From positions 1 through 64,000 of the forward strand of contig NZ_PNFB01000016.1 of the NCBI RefSeq assembly GCF_003347015.1: DNA of 64,000 nucleotides, in the 5' to 3' direction. How positions within the stretch are numbered: the stretch's first letter is position 1; every line of letters starts with the position of its first letter. Shown piece by piece: positions 32,168-40,418 of this stretch. The position numbers were made by a program, and so were the translations under genes. The notes beneath the pieces are model-generated. The model searched no databases, was not told where the DNA came from, and saw nothing but the letters and a program-made list of their open reading frames with translations. This DNA is from Brachybacterium sp. YJGR34 (GTDB lineage Bacteria > Actinomycetota > Actinomycetes > Actinomycetales > Dermabacteraceae).

Positions 32168-33489
32168 GCCGATCCCCCTTCTCTGGACAGGGGCAACTCT
32201 ACGTCCAGTCGGTGGCGTCCCTCCTGCCGACTCGTCGAGACCGTCCCCTGCGCAGCGGCCACGCGTTCGCGCAGTCCGATGAGGCCGAGGCCCGTGCCCG
32301 CACCGGCGGCGGCACCCCGGGGCCGCGACGGCTCCTCCGGCACCGGGTTGTCGATCTCGATGCGCAACTGCGTCTCCCCCGCGGTGACGCGAAGCCGCGC
32401 AGCGTGCCCGTCGCCGTGTTTGTGAGCGTTCGTCAGGCCCTCCTGGATCACGCGGTACGCGACGTGTCCGGTGGTACCGGTGACTCGGGACAGATCGCCC
32501 CGGATGTCGGTCTCGATCACCAGGCCCGCCTCCCCCATGCGGCCGAGCAGGGCGTCGAGGACGTCGAGGCTCTGCTGCGAGGGCGTGGAGTCCGCGCTCT
32601 CGTCCTCCCGCAGATATCGCAGCAGATCGCCGATCTCGCCCAGTGCGCCCCGGGCGGCCTCACGAATAGTGGCCAGCGCGTCCTGGGCGCGTTCGGGCTG
32701 GCGAGCGATGTACCCCGACGCCGCTCCGGCGTGCAGATTGATCACGGAGATCTGATGGGCCACCGTGTCGTGCAGATCGCGGGCGATCCGCAGCCGCTCC
32801 TCCGACACCCGCCGGAGGGCCTCGGCCTCACGCGTCAGTTCGGCCCGCCGGGCGCGGTCCTCGGCCTGCAGGAGATACTCCTGCCGAGAGCGGGCGCTGT
32901 CGCCGAGCGCCGCAGCGATGGCGAGCGCCGCTCCGACCTGGAACACCCGAGAGTCCAGCGATTCCCCTCCCGTCGTCGCGAAGGCGAGGGCGACGACCAG
33001 CGCCGTGGCGGTGGCCGTCACCGCCAACACCACCGTCCGCCGGGCACGGAATGCGAAGGCATGGGCCGCGATCGTCGCCGCGATACCCGGTCCCAGCGAG
33101 GGCAGGCCGAGCAGCACGGCGAGGACGAATCCGGCGAACGCGACGGCGAGCGCGGGGATCGGCCACCGCCGCCGGACGAGCATGAGCGCTGCCGGCACGA
33201 TGAGCAGCGCCAGCGTCAGCAGCGGGGCCTCGACAGCGGCAGCGGACGGCCCGCCCGGCCCCGACCCGTCGAAGCGAACGTCCGGTGGGCCGTCGACGGG
33301 TCCGAGGAACTCCGGGCCCGGGAGGAGCGCGCCGCCCAGCAGCCCGCCACCGAGCAGAACGACCGCCGCGGCGATCACGTCGCCGAGATGGCCCATCCAC
33401 CATGACCGATCTCGCGGCGCTGCCGCGCGCTCCGGTCCCCTCGGATCGGTCCCGGTCCCGGAGCCGGGCGGCGTGGGTTCCTCGCTCAT
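32164..33489 (-). CDS. Membrane sensor histidine kinase, NarL-system (DesK/LiaS-like)
   Basis: Start ATG 33487-33489 gives 441 residues; a longer frame to 33534 lacks support. A proline-rich cytoplasmic N-terminus (about 30 residues) is followed by four membrane helices within about 34-185, with a short loop and no large sensor domain. The HisKA_3 phosphoacceptor is in ARDLHDTVAHQISVINLHAG near 242-260, and a HATPase domain carries N-box EGLTNAHKHG and GLGLIGLRERV. Intramembrane-sensing kinases of this type respond to envelope stress or membrane state. A CACACT element seven bases before the ATG may be its -10. Confidence 0.88.
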   Translation of the reverse strand: MSEEPTPPGSGTGTDPRGPERAAAPRDRSWWMGHLGDVIAAAVVLLGGGLLGGALLPGPEFLGPVDGPPDVRFDGSGPGGPSAAAVEAPLLTLALLIVPAALMLVRRRWPIPALAVAFAGFVLAVLLGLPSLGPGIAATIAAHAFAFRARRTVVLAVTATATALVVALAFATTGGESLDSRVFQVGAALAIAAALGDSARSRQEYLLQAEDRARRAELTREAEALRRVSEERLRIARDLHDTVAHQISVINLHAGAASGYIARQPERAQDALATIREAARGALGEIGDLLRYLREDESADSTPSQQSLDVLDALLGRMGEAGLVIETDIRGDLSRVTGTTGHVAYRVIQEGLTNAHKHGDGHAARLRVTAGETQLRIEIDNPVPEEPSRPRGAAAGAGTGLGLIGLRERVAAAQGTVSTSRQEGRHRLDVELPLSREGGSA

Positions 33490-33547
33490 GCCCCCCAGTG
33501 TGACGCCCGCCCAGCGCACGCGGCGTCCACCCACTGCGGCCTCACGC

Positions 33548-33567
33548 CGTACCGCGGGCGCGGTACG
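33548..33567. promoter_or_regulatory. Inverted repeat in the kinase/dioxygenase divergent promoter region
   Basis: CGTACCGCG-GG-CGCGGTACG, a perfect 9-bp inverted repeat with a 2-bp spacer, midway in the 152-bp gap between the kinase start and the dioxygenase-like gene. It is a candidate binding site for the adjacent LuxR-type regulator. Confidence 0.5.
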
Positions 33568-33641
33568 TGGTGTCTGCGGCGGGGCGACGCGCGGGCCGCG
33601 CCCTCGGGGAAAGCTCGATGCATGAACGGAAGGAGACGATC

Positions 33642-34604
33642 ATGACGACCCGAATCCCGGAGCCCACGCCCACCGCTGAAGGGCCCGCCTACGAGGGGCG
33701 GCTGCTCGATCGGCCGGACGAGGAGGTGGTCGACCAGGGCGCGAGCTTCGACATGCGCACGCTCATGAGTCGACGAGCGCTCCTCGGGACCGGCCTGGCG
33801 GGCTTCGGCTCCGTCGCGCTGGCCGCCTGCGCTGCCGGTGGGAGTGACACCTCGACACCGTCCGGAACAGCTGCCTCGGGCTCGGAGATCCCCGATGAGA
33901 CGGCCGGCCCCTATCCGGCCGACGGCTCCAACGGCCCCGACGTGCTGACCCGCTCGGGGATCCTGCGCAGCGACCTCCGATCGAGCATCGGGGCAGACGA
34001 TCCGGTCGACGGCGTGCCGCTCGACGTCACGTTCACCGTCATCGACATGGCAGGCGGCGACGTCCCCTTCGCCGGTGCGGCGGTGTACGCCTGGCACTGC
34101 GACGCCCAGGGGCGGTACTCGATGTACTCCGACGGTGTCGAGGACGAGACCTGGCTGCGCGGCGTCCAGATCGCCGACGCCGACGGCACGGTGACGTTCA
34201 CCTCGATCATCCCCGGCTGCTACACGGGACGCTGGACCCACATCCACCTCGAGGTCTATCCCGACGTGGACTCCCTCACCGACGCCGCGAACGCGATCGC
34301 GACGTCGCAGATGGCGCTGCCCGAGGACGTCCTCGCCGCGGTCTACGAGCTGTCCGCCTACGACGGCTCGTCCCGGAACCTCTCCGGGATCACGCTCGCG
34401 TCGGACAACGTCTTCGGGGACGACGGCGCTGCGAGCCAGATGGCCGCCATGACCGGTGCCATCGACGCCGGGTACACCGCCGCGCTGGACGTCCGCGTCG
34501 ACACCACCACGGAGCCGAGCGGCGGCGGTGCCCCGCCCGCGAACGGCGGAGGACCCGGCGGCGAGTCGCCGCCCGGGGACGGGCCGACGGAGCCGAGCTC
34601 CTGA
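33642..34604 (+). CDS. Exported lipoprotein of the intradiol ring-cleavage dioxygenase family
   Basis: Start ATG 33642 is chosen for its strong SD (GAAGGAG seven bases upstream); 320 residues. Residues 1-42 form a long cytoplasmic lead, followed by a Tat-like and lipobox signal: SRRALLGTGLAGFGSVALAAC (about 43-63). The mature part has the intradiol dioxygenase fold: AVYAWHCDAQGRYSMYSD (first Tyr ligand), TWLRGVQIADADGTVTFTSIIPGCYTGRWTHIHLEV with the second Tyr and both His ligands. The non-heme iron site therefore looks intact. The tail after about residue 290 is Gly/Pro-rich. Function outside the cell is unknown. The next gene is a DUF3500 lipoprotein with a similar tail. Confidence 0.8.
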   Translation: MTTRIPEPTPTAEGPAYEGRLLDRPDEEVVDQGASFDMRTLMSRRALLGTGLAGFGSVALAACAAGGSDTSTPSGTAASGSEIPDETAGPYPADGSNGPDVLTRSGILRSDLRSSIGADDPVDGVPLDVTFTVIDMAGGDVPFAGAAVYAWHCDAQGRYSMYSDGVEDETWLRGVQIADADGTVTFTSIIPGCYTGRWTHIHLEVYPDVDSLTDAANAIATSQMALPEDVLAAVYELSAYDGSSRNLSGITLASDNVFGDDGAASQMAAMTGAIDAGYTAALDVRVDTTTEPSGGGAPPANGGGPGGESPPGDGPTEPSS

Positions 34605-34666
34605 TCCCGGCGCGTCCTGCGCCCGTCGACGTTCACCATCACCACCCGACTTCCAGGGAGAACACC

Positions 34667-35950
34667 ATGCGACAGACCACGTCCGACACCACCACCTCCG
34701 CCCGCCGACTCCTGCGCCGCGGCGCACTGCAGGCCGCCTCCGCCCTGATGATCGGCGGACTCGTCCTGACCGGATGCTCCGCAGGGTCCACGGACACCTC
34801 CGCCTCGGAGGCGACTGCCCAGTCCTCGAGCACGTCGACCACGGACTCCACGAGCAGCGACAGTGACACCTCGACCAGCGACGCGGCGACCACCGCCTCG
34901 ACCATCTCCGACACGACGGCCGCCGCCGAGGCATTCATGGCCACGCTGACCGACGAGCAGATCGAGACCTTGACCTACGAGTACGACGACGAGACCAAGT
35001 CGACGTCGTGGTCGAACTTCCCCGTGACCTTCGTCGACCGCGCGGGCCTGAACCTCGCCGACCTCACCGACGAGCAGCGGGCCGCCGCCCTCGAGGTCCT
35101 CGAGGGGCTGCTCAGCGAGGAGTCCTACGCGATGGTCGAGGGCATCATGGGCGGCGACGAGTACCTGCTGGAGAACAGCAGCACCACCGAGGACTCGCTG
35201 GGCCAGTACTACATCGCCTTCTTCGGCGATCCCTCCGACACCGACGCCTGGTCGATCCAGTTCGGCGGCCACCACCTCGGCATCAACGCCGACCTGAACG
35301 GCGCCGAGAGCGCCATCACCTTCGCTCCGACGCACCTGGGCGTCCAGCCGGCCGTCTACACGACCGAGGACGGCGAGGAGGTGCAGCCGTTCGACGCGAT
35401 CTACACCGACGCCTTCGCCTTCTTCGACAGCCTCACCGAGGAGCAGCAGGCCACGCTCACCTCCGGCGACGTCAGCATGTGCGCACCCGGCGGCACCTGT
35501 GACTTCTCCACCGGCTCCGGGCTGACCGGCGCCGACCTCACCGCGGAGCAGAAGGAGCTCCTCCTGGAGCTGATCGCGAACTGGGCCGGGATGGCCGACG
35601 AGGAGACGAACGCGGCTGAACTGGCCGAGATCGAGGCGACGCTCGACGACACCGTCATCGCCTGGTCGGGAGAGACCACGTACGACATGAGCACCGGCGA
35701 CGGGATCAGCTTCTCCATCTCCGGGCCGGACGTCTACGTCGCCTTCCAGGCCCAGGAGGGCTCGGCCGGGGCCGACGTCGACGGCGTGACCACCTCCGGC
35801 TGGGGCCATGTCCACACCATCTACCGAGACCCGAGCAACGACTACGCCGGAAGCGTCCCCCAGCAGGAAGGCTCCGGAATGGCCGGAGGCCCCGGCGGCG
35901 AGGGGGACGCACCCGGCGGTGCCGGTGACACCCCGCCCGAGCGTCCGTGA
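34667..35950 (+). CDS. DUF3500 domain lipoprotein
   Basis: The 427-residue protein has a lipoprotein signal with LLRRGALQAAS and lipobox LTGC near residue 36. A Ser/Thr/Asp-rich linker (about 38-85) is followed by a DUF3500 domain: NFPVTFVDRAGLNLADLTDEQRAAALEVL-type opening near 118-145, FGGHHLGINADL near 203, and GWGHVHTIYRDPSNDYAG near 378-395. The tail is GGPGGEGDAPGGAGDTPPERP. DUF3500 has no established function. The gene begins 62 bp after the dioxygenase-like gene, with SD CAGGGAG, so the two form one exported pair. Confidence 0.82.
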   Translation: MRQTTSDTTTSARRLLRRGALQAASALMIGGLVLTGCSAGSTDTSASEATAQSSSTSTTDSTSSDSDTSTSDAATTASTISDTTAAAEAFMATLTDEQIETLTYEYDDETKSTSWSNFPVTFVDRAGLNLADLTDEQRAAALEVLEGLLSEESYAMVEGIMGGDEYLLENSSTTEDSLGQYYIAFFGDPSDTDAWSIQFGGHHLGINADLNGAESAITFAPTHLGVQPAVYTTEDGEEVQPFDAIYTDAFAFFDSLTEEQQATLTSGDVSMCAPGGTCDFSTGSGLTGADLTAEQKELLLELIANWAGMADEETNAAELAEIEATLDDTVIAWSGETTYDMSTGDGISFSISGPDVYVAFQAQEGSAGADVDGVTTSGWGHVHTIYRDPSNDYAGSVPQQEGSGMAGGPGGEGDAPGGAGDTPPERP

Positions 35951-36109
35951 GCCACGGCGCGGAGCGGCCAGGACGGTTCCGATGCACGTTCCGTCGCGGC
36001 GACGAGGGCTGACGCGTCGCCGTTCGGTCCACGCCGGACACGCGTCGCCCGGGCGACGGACCGCCGGCATCCGAGACGCACGCGCCGGATGCGACCGACT
36101 GCTAAGGTC

Positions 36110-36133
36110 GTATTCCTTGAATCCATGGAATAC
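36110..36133. promoter_or_regulatory. Candidate ArsR-type operator
   Basis: GTATTCC-N10-GGAATAC, a 24-bp inverted repeat in an AT-rich patch ending 7 bp before the GTG at 36141. ArsR/SmtB sites are typically imperfect palindromes of this kind next to the regulated start. Confidence 0.6.
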
Positions 36134-36140
36134 CGCTGAG

Positions 36141-36782
36141 GTGAGCAAGGAGTCCGTCGTCGAGGTCTTCGCCGAGGCGGTCAAGGCGATCGCGAACGGA
36201 CGGCGGCTCGAGCTGATGGAGCTCATGGCCCAGGGTGAGCACGCGGTCGAGGCGCTCGCCCGACAGACGGGCATGGCCACGACGACCACGTCCGCACACC
36301 TGCAGACGCTCCACCGGGCGGGCCTGGTGGTCAGGCGGCGCGAACGGACCACCATCTACTACCGGCTCAGCGGGGACGATGTCGCCGAGCTGTACACGGC
36401 GGCCAAGCGCGTGGCGCTGAACCGGTACCCGCGGCTGCGGGAGGCCCTCGACGCCTACATGGGCGAGCCGCGCGCCCAGGGACCGGTCATCGACCCTGCC
36501 GCAGTGACCTCCCAGATGGTCGTCATCGACGTGCGCCCGGCCGAGGAGTACGACGCCGGGCACTTCCCCGGCTCGGTCTCCTTCCCGCTGGCGGAGCTGG
36601 AGGACCGCATCGACGAGCTCCCCGAGGACCGCGAGATCGTCGTGTACTGCCGCGGCGAGCTGTGCCGGCTGGCGCGCGAGGCGGCCGTGCTCCTGCGCGC
36701 GCACGGACTGGACGCCAAGGCCATGGACGAGGGCGTCGTCGAGTGGCGCGCGAGCAAGGAGATCGACCTTGGAGTCGGCTGA
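36141..36782 (+). CDS. ArsR-family regulator fused to a rhodanese domain
   Basis: 213 residues from GTG 36141. Residues 1-100 are an ArsR winged helix (IANGRRLELMELMAQGEHAVEALARQTGMATTTTSAHLQTLHRAGLVVRRRERTTIYY is the region, about 17-75). Residues about 118-210 form a rhodanese domain with active-site loop YCRGELCRLA (Cys near 175; a second Cys four residues on). The fusion suggests sensing of persulfide or another sulfur species through the rhodanese cysteine, by analogy with sulfur-responsive ArsR proteins. The GTATTCC palindrome just upstream suggests autoregulation. The 3' end overlaps the MFS gene by 14 bp. Confidence 0.85.
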   Translation: MSKESVVEVFAEAVKAIANGRRLELMELMAQGEHAVEALARQTGMATTTTSAHLQTLHRAGLVVRRRERTTIYYRLSGDDVAELYTAAKRVALNRYPRLREALDAYMGEPRAQGPVIDPAAVTSQMVVIDVRPAEEYDAGHFPGSVSFPLAELEDRIDELPEDREIVVYCRGELCRLAREAAVLLRAHGLDAKAMDEGVVEWRASKEIDLGVG

Positions 36783-38046
36783 CGCCAGCACCGCGGAGCG
36801 CGCGGTCGCCGTCGAGTCCGAGCGGGCACGGGTCCACCGGCGAACCCTGACCGTCGTCATCCTCAGCCAGATCCTCGGCGGCGCCGGGTTGGCGGCCGGG
36901 GTCTCCGTGGGCGCACTGCTGGCCCAGGACATGCTCGACTCCGATGCCCTGTCCGGACTGCCCATCGGCCTGTTCACCCTCGGGTCCGCGCTGGCCGCGT
37001 TCCTGGTGGGCCGCTCCACGCAGCAGTTCGGCCGCCGGGTGGGCCTGGCCTACGGTTTCCTCGTCGGCGGCGTCGGGGCCGCCGGGGTGGTCGCTGCCGC
37101 GGTCCTCGACAGCGTGCCCCTGCTGTTCCTCGCCCTGTTCATCTACGGCTCGGGCACCGCCACCAACCTCCAGGCCCGCTACGCCGGCACGGATCTCGCC
37201 CCGGCGAGCAGGCGCGGCTTCGGCACCAGCATGGCCATGGTCGCGACCACCGTCGGTGCCGTCGCGGGGCCGAACCTCATCGACCCGATAGGCAGCGTCG
37301 CCCAGTCCCTGGGCGTGCCCACCCTGGCCGGGCCCTTCCTCCTCGCCGCCGCCGCGTACGGGGCGGCCGGACTGGTGCTGTTCGTCTTCCTGCGCCCTGA
37401 TCCGTATCTGCTGGCCAAGCGCATGGCCACCGATGCAGCTGCCGCGGACGGGACAGGTGCTGCGAGCGGCGCGGTCCCCGAGGTCGGGATCGGCGCGTAC
37501 GTGGGCGCGGCGGTGATGGTTCTGACCCAGATCGTGATGGTCGCGATCATGACGATGACGCCCATCCACATGCGGGCCCACCACCACGAGATGGCCGCCG
37601 TCGGCCTCGTCATCGGCATGCACATCGGGGCCATGTGGCTGCCCTCGCTCGTCACCGGCATCCTGGTGGACAAGCTCGGGCGCACCTCCATGGTCATCGC
37701 CTCCGGCGTCACGCTGCTGCTCGCCGGAGTCGTCGCGGCCATCGCGCCAGGCGACTCCCTCGGCCCGCTCATCCTCGCTCTCGTCCTGCTCGGCGTCGGA
37801 TGGAACCTCGGCCTGGTCTCCGGCACCGCGCTGGTCGTGGACGCCACCGTGCCGCAGAACCGCCCGCGCACGCAGGGCACCATCGACGTGCTCGTCGCCC
37901 TCTCCGGAGCCGGCGGCGGCGCGATGTCCGGCATGGTCATGTCCGCGACCAGCTATCAGGCCCTGTCGCTCGGCGGCGGCATCCTCGCCCTGCTGCTCAT
38001 CCCCGTGCTGCTGTGGGCCCGTGCCCGCCATGCCGTCGCCGCCTGA
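36769..38046 (+). CDS. MFS transporter
   Basis: The 425-residue protein starts at TTG 36769-36771, inside the end of the regulator gene; no better in-frame start with an SD is visible before the first helix. It has twelve-helix MFS character in two halves joined by a charged loop (about residues 220-245). Motif-A-like sequence LVGRSTQQFGRR follows helix 2 and GILVDKLGRTSM recurs in the second half. A His-rich loop MRAHHHEMAAVGL lies near 264. It is co-transcribed with the ArsR-rhodanese regulator, so export of a toxic sulfur or metal-related compound is plausible but unproven. Confidence 0.83.
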   Translation: MESADASTAERAVAVESERARVHRRTLTVVILSQILGGAGLAAGVSVGALLAQDMLDSDALSGLPIGLFTLGSALAAFLVGRSTQQFGRRVGLAYGFLVGGVGAAGVVAAAVLDSVPLLFLALFIYGSGTATNLQARYAGTDLAPASRRGFGTSMAMVATTVGAVAGPNLIDPIGSVAQSLGVPTLAGPFLLAAAAYGAAGLVLFVFLRPDPYLLAKRMATDAAAADGTGAASGAVPEVGIGAYVGAAVMVLTQIVMVAIMTMTPIHMRAHHHEMAAVGLVIGMHIGAMWLPSLVTGILVDKLGRTSMVIASGVTLLLAGVVAAIAPGDSLGPLILALVLLGVGWNLGLVSGTALVVDATVPQNRPRTQGTIDVLVALSGAGGGAMSGMVMSATSYQALSLGGGILALLLIPVLLWARARHAVAA

Positions 38047-38079
38047 GCTCGGCCCGACCTCGCACGCCGCGCGAGGTCG

Positions 38080-39018
38080 CTATGGGCGGCGCTGGCAGGA
38101 ACGACAGAAATGCGAGGACCGGTTCTGGTAGGTGACGCGCCGGATGGTGCTCCCGCACCGCGGGCACGGCTCCCCTTCCTTGCCATAGACGTTCAGGCTC
38201 CGCGCGAAGTACCCGCTGCGCCCCTCGACGTTGACGTACAGCGCGTCGAAGCTCGTCCCGCCCACGGCGAGGGCGCGCTCCATGACCTCGCGGGCCGCGC
38301 GCAGGATCGCCAGCGCGCGACGCTGCGTGAGCGCCTGGCCCGGGGTGTCGTAGCGGGTGCGGGCGGCCCACAGCGCCTCGTCGGCATAGATGTTGCCGAT
38401 CCCGCTGACCAGGTCCTGCGCGAGCAGCAGGGACTTGATGCCGGCGCGGCGGGCGCGCAGCGTGCGGGCGATGGCGGGCAGATCGGCGGCCGGGTCCAGC
38501 AGGTCACGGGCCACGTGGGCGGCGTCCTGCGGGAGCAGCGCATCGAGGCTGCCCGCCCCGGCGAGCGCACCGTCGGCCGCTGGCACCAGATCGCTGATCC
38601 ACAGGCCGCCGAACAGCCGCTGGTCGAGGAAGTCGATCACGGCGCCGTCGTCGAGGTGCAGGGACAGGCGGCGGTGGCGCAGCGGATCCGCGGCCGGCCC
38701 CTCGGAGGGCTCCGCGGCGACCGCGAGCGCCCCCTCGGCGGTACGCAGGCGCAGCTGACCGCTCATGCCCAGGTGCGCCATCAGCGCTTCGCCGCTCTCC
38801 GCTCCCCCGGCCTCGGCCAGGCGCCACCACAGGAACTTCCCGCGCCGCACCACGGCGGTCAGCCGCGCCCCGAGCAGGGCGGCGCGGAGGCGGTCCTCTC
38901 CCCCGCGCTGGCGGCGGATGCTGCGGGCATCGAGGACCTCGAGCGCGGTGACGGTGCGGCCGACGGTGCGGGGCTCGAGGCCGCGGCGCACCACCTCGAC
39001 CTCGGGCAGCTCGGGCAT
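38080..39018 (-). CDS. mutM: Formamidopyrimidine-DNA glycosylase MutM/Fpg
   Basis: The 312-residue protein starts MPELPEVEVVRRGLEP, with Pro2 and Glu3 as the catalytic N-terminus after Met removal. It has a helix-two-turn-helix region and a C-terminal zinc finger CPRCGSTIRRVTYQNRSSHFC-type, four Cys near residues 277-308. The lysine near residue 60 of the family is visible in VRRGKFLWW. It excises 8-oxoguanine and FaPy lesions and cleaves the strand. It lies 4 bp after the rnc stop, the usual rnc-mutM pair. Confidence 0.95.
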   Translation of the reverse strand: MPELPEVEVVRRGLEPRTVGRTVTALEVLDARSIRRQRGGEDRLRAALLGARLTAVVRRGKFLWWRLAEAGGAESGEALMAHLGMSGQLRLRTAEGALAVAAEPSEGPAADPLRHRRLSLHLDDGAVIDFLDQRLFGGLWISDLVPAADGALAGAGSLDALLPQDAAHVARDLLDPAADLPAIARTLRARRAGIKSLLLAQDLVSGIGNIYADEALWAARTRYDTPGQALTQRRALAILRAAREVMERALAVGGTSFDALYVNVEGRSGYFARSLNVYGKEGEPCPRCGSTIRRVTYQNRSSHFCRSCQRRP

Positions 39019-39022
39019 GCGC

Positions 39023-39775
39023 TCAGCCCCGTGGGATGAGGGTCTCGCCGCGCTCGGCGAGCACGGCCCGCACGGCGTTCTGGGCGGCGGCGAGCTCGGC
39101 GTCCTTCTTCGAGGCGCCGTCCCCGTCGGCGGTGATCACGCCTTCGACGGTGACCGTCGCGGTGAAGGTCTTCTGGTGCTCGAGGCCGCTCTCGCCGAGG
39201 GCGTAGGCGACCGTGCGGCCCTCCGCGGCGGCGATCTCCTGCAGGCGGGACTTGTAGTCGTAGCCCGCCTCGAGGAACTCGTCGGACTCCAGCAGCGGCC
39301 CCATGAGCTCGAGCACCATCCGCCGCGAGACGTTCTGGCCCAGCGCGAGGTGGACCGCACCGATGACCGCCTCGGTGGTGTCGGCGAGGATGGAGGCCTT
39401 CGTGCGCCCTCCCGTGAGGTCCTCGCCGCGGCCCAGCTTCACGTAGGCCCCCAGATCCATCCGGGAGGCGACCACGGCGAGCGCCCGGGTGCTCACGGTC
39501 GCGGCGCGGCGGCGGGCCAGGTCCCCCTCGGGCAGCGTGGGGTGGGTGGCGTAGAGGTGCTCGGTGACCGCCAGCTGCAGCACCGCGTCGCCGAGGAACT
39601 CGAGCCGCTCGTTGTGCGGGACGCCGTCGTGCTCGTAGGAGTAGGAACGGTGGGTCAGGGCGAGGTCGAGCAGCCCGGTGGCGGTGAGATCGGCGGCCTG
39701 GGCGGCGTCCAGCGGCAGCGCGTCGAGCAGGGCCGAGGGGTCGGCGGCCTCGGTGGCGCGGCGGCGACGCGCCAT
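39023..39775 (-). CDS. rnc: Ribonuclease III
   Basis: Start ATG 39773-39775 overlaps the DUF177 stop as TGATG; 250 residues. The RNase III signature HNERLEFLGDAVLQLAVTEHL is near residues 53-73, with catalytic acidic residues also in ASILADTTEAVIGAVHLAL near 128-146. A double-stranded RNA-binding domain follows (DYKSRLQEIAAAEGRTVAYALGESGLEHQKTF, about 173-240). It processes rRNA precursors and structured mRNAs. The preceding DUF177 gene is normally separated from rnc by rpmF, which is absent here. Confidence 0.95.
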   Translation of the reverse strand: MARRRRATEAADPSALLDALPLDAAQAADLTATGLLDLALTHRSYSYEHDGVPHNERLEFLGDAVLQLAVTEHLYATHPTLPEGDLARRRAATVSTRALAVVASRMDLGAYVKLGRGEDLTGGRTKASILADTTEAVIGAVHLALGQNVSRRMVLELMGPLLESDEFLEAGYDYKSRLQEIAAAEGRTVAYALGESGLEHQKTFTATVTVEGVITADGDGASKKDAELAAAQNAVRAVLAERGETLIPRG

Positions 39776-40341
39776 CAGGATTCCTTGGGCTCGTCGTCGA
39801 ACAGGCCCTTCAGCGCGGCGAAGCGGTCGTCGATGACGTCGTGGTGGTGCTCGGGATCGTCCTCCATCCGGGCGCCGCACTGCGCACACAGGCCCGGGCA
39901 GTCCTCCCGGCACAGCGGACGCTCCTCGGCCTCCATCGCCAGCAGGTCACGCACCAGCGGGCCGAGGGTCACGGCGTCCTCGACCAGGAGGACAGCGTCC
40001 TCCTGCTCCTCGGCCTTGACCTTCTCGGGGATCATGAACAGCTCGTCGAGGCGGGCGTCCACGTCCTGCTCAACGGGGTCCAGGCAGCGGGAGCACTCCC
40101 CCTCGAGGTGGGCGACGACGGTGCCGTGGACGTAGATGCCCTCGACCACGGCCTCGAGCTCCACGTCCACGGCGATGTCCTCGCCCTCGGGGACCTGCAT
40201 CGCGAGGCCGCCGGCCTCGCGGGCGGGGGCGGGCACGGTGGCGGAGACGTGGCGATGGGTGCCGGCGCGGCCGACGAGGTCGACGGCGTCGAACCGCAGC
40301 AGGCTGTCGAGCGGGGAGGTGGGAACGGAGTCGGAAGTCAT
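39775..40341 (-). CDS. YceD/DUF177 family protein
   Basis: The 188-residue protein has the DUF177 beta-rich body, with VVAHLEGECSRCLDPVEQDVDA near residues 75-95 and the C-terminal cysteine cluster CREDCPGLCAQCGARM near 145-160, which probably binds zinc. DUF177 proteins are implicated in 23S rRNA maturation in bacteria and plastids. The usual downstream partner rpmF (L32) is missing; the gene overlaps rnc directly (TGATG). Confidence 0.88.
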   Translation of the reverse strand: MTSDSVPTSPLDSLLRFDAVDLVGRAGTHRHVSATVPAPAREAGGLAMQVPEGEDIAVDVELEAVVEGIYVHGTVVAHLEGECSRCLDPVEQDVDARLDELFMIPEKVKAEEQEDAVLLVEDAVTLGPLVRDLLAMEAEERPLCREDCPGLCAQCGARMEDDPEHHHDVIDDRFAALKGLFDDEPKES

Positions 40342-40418
40342 CGGCGGCGGTCCTGTTCGTGACGTCGGGGCAGGTGGTGCGGTGCGAGATGGCGGGGTGG
40401 TGCGGTGCGCAGGACCAT

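Noticed and set aside
34667..35950. Pseudogene reading of the DUF3500 lipoprotein because of its Ser/Thr-rich region
   Set aside because: The frame is open throughout, has a lipobox and retains the conserved GHHL and HVHTIYRDP segments.
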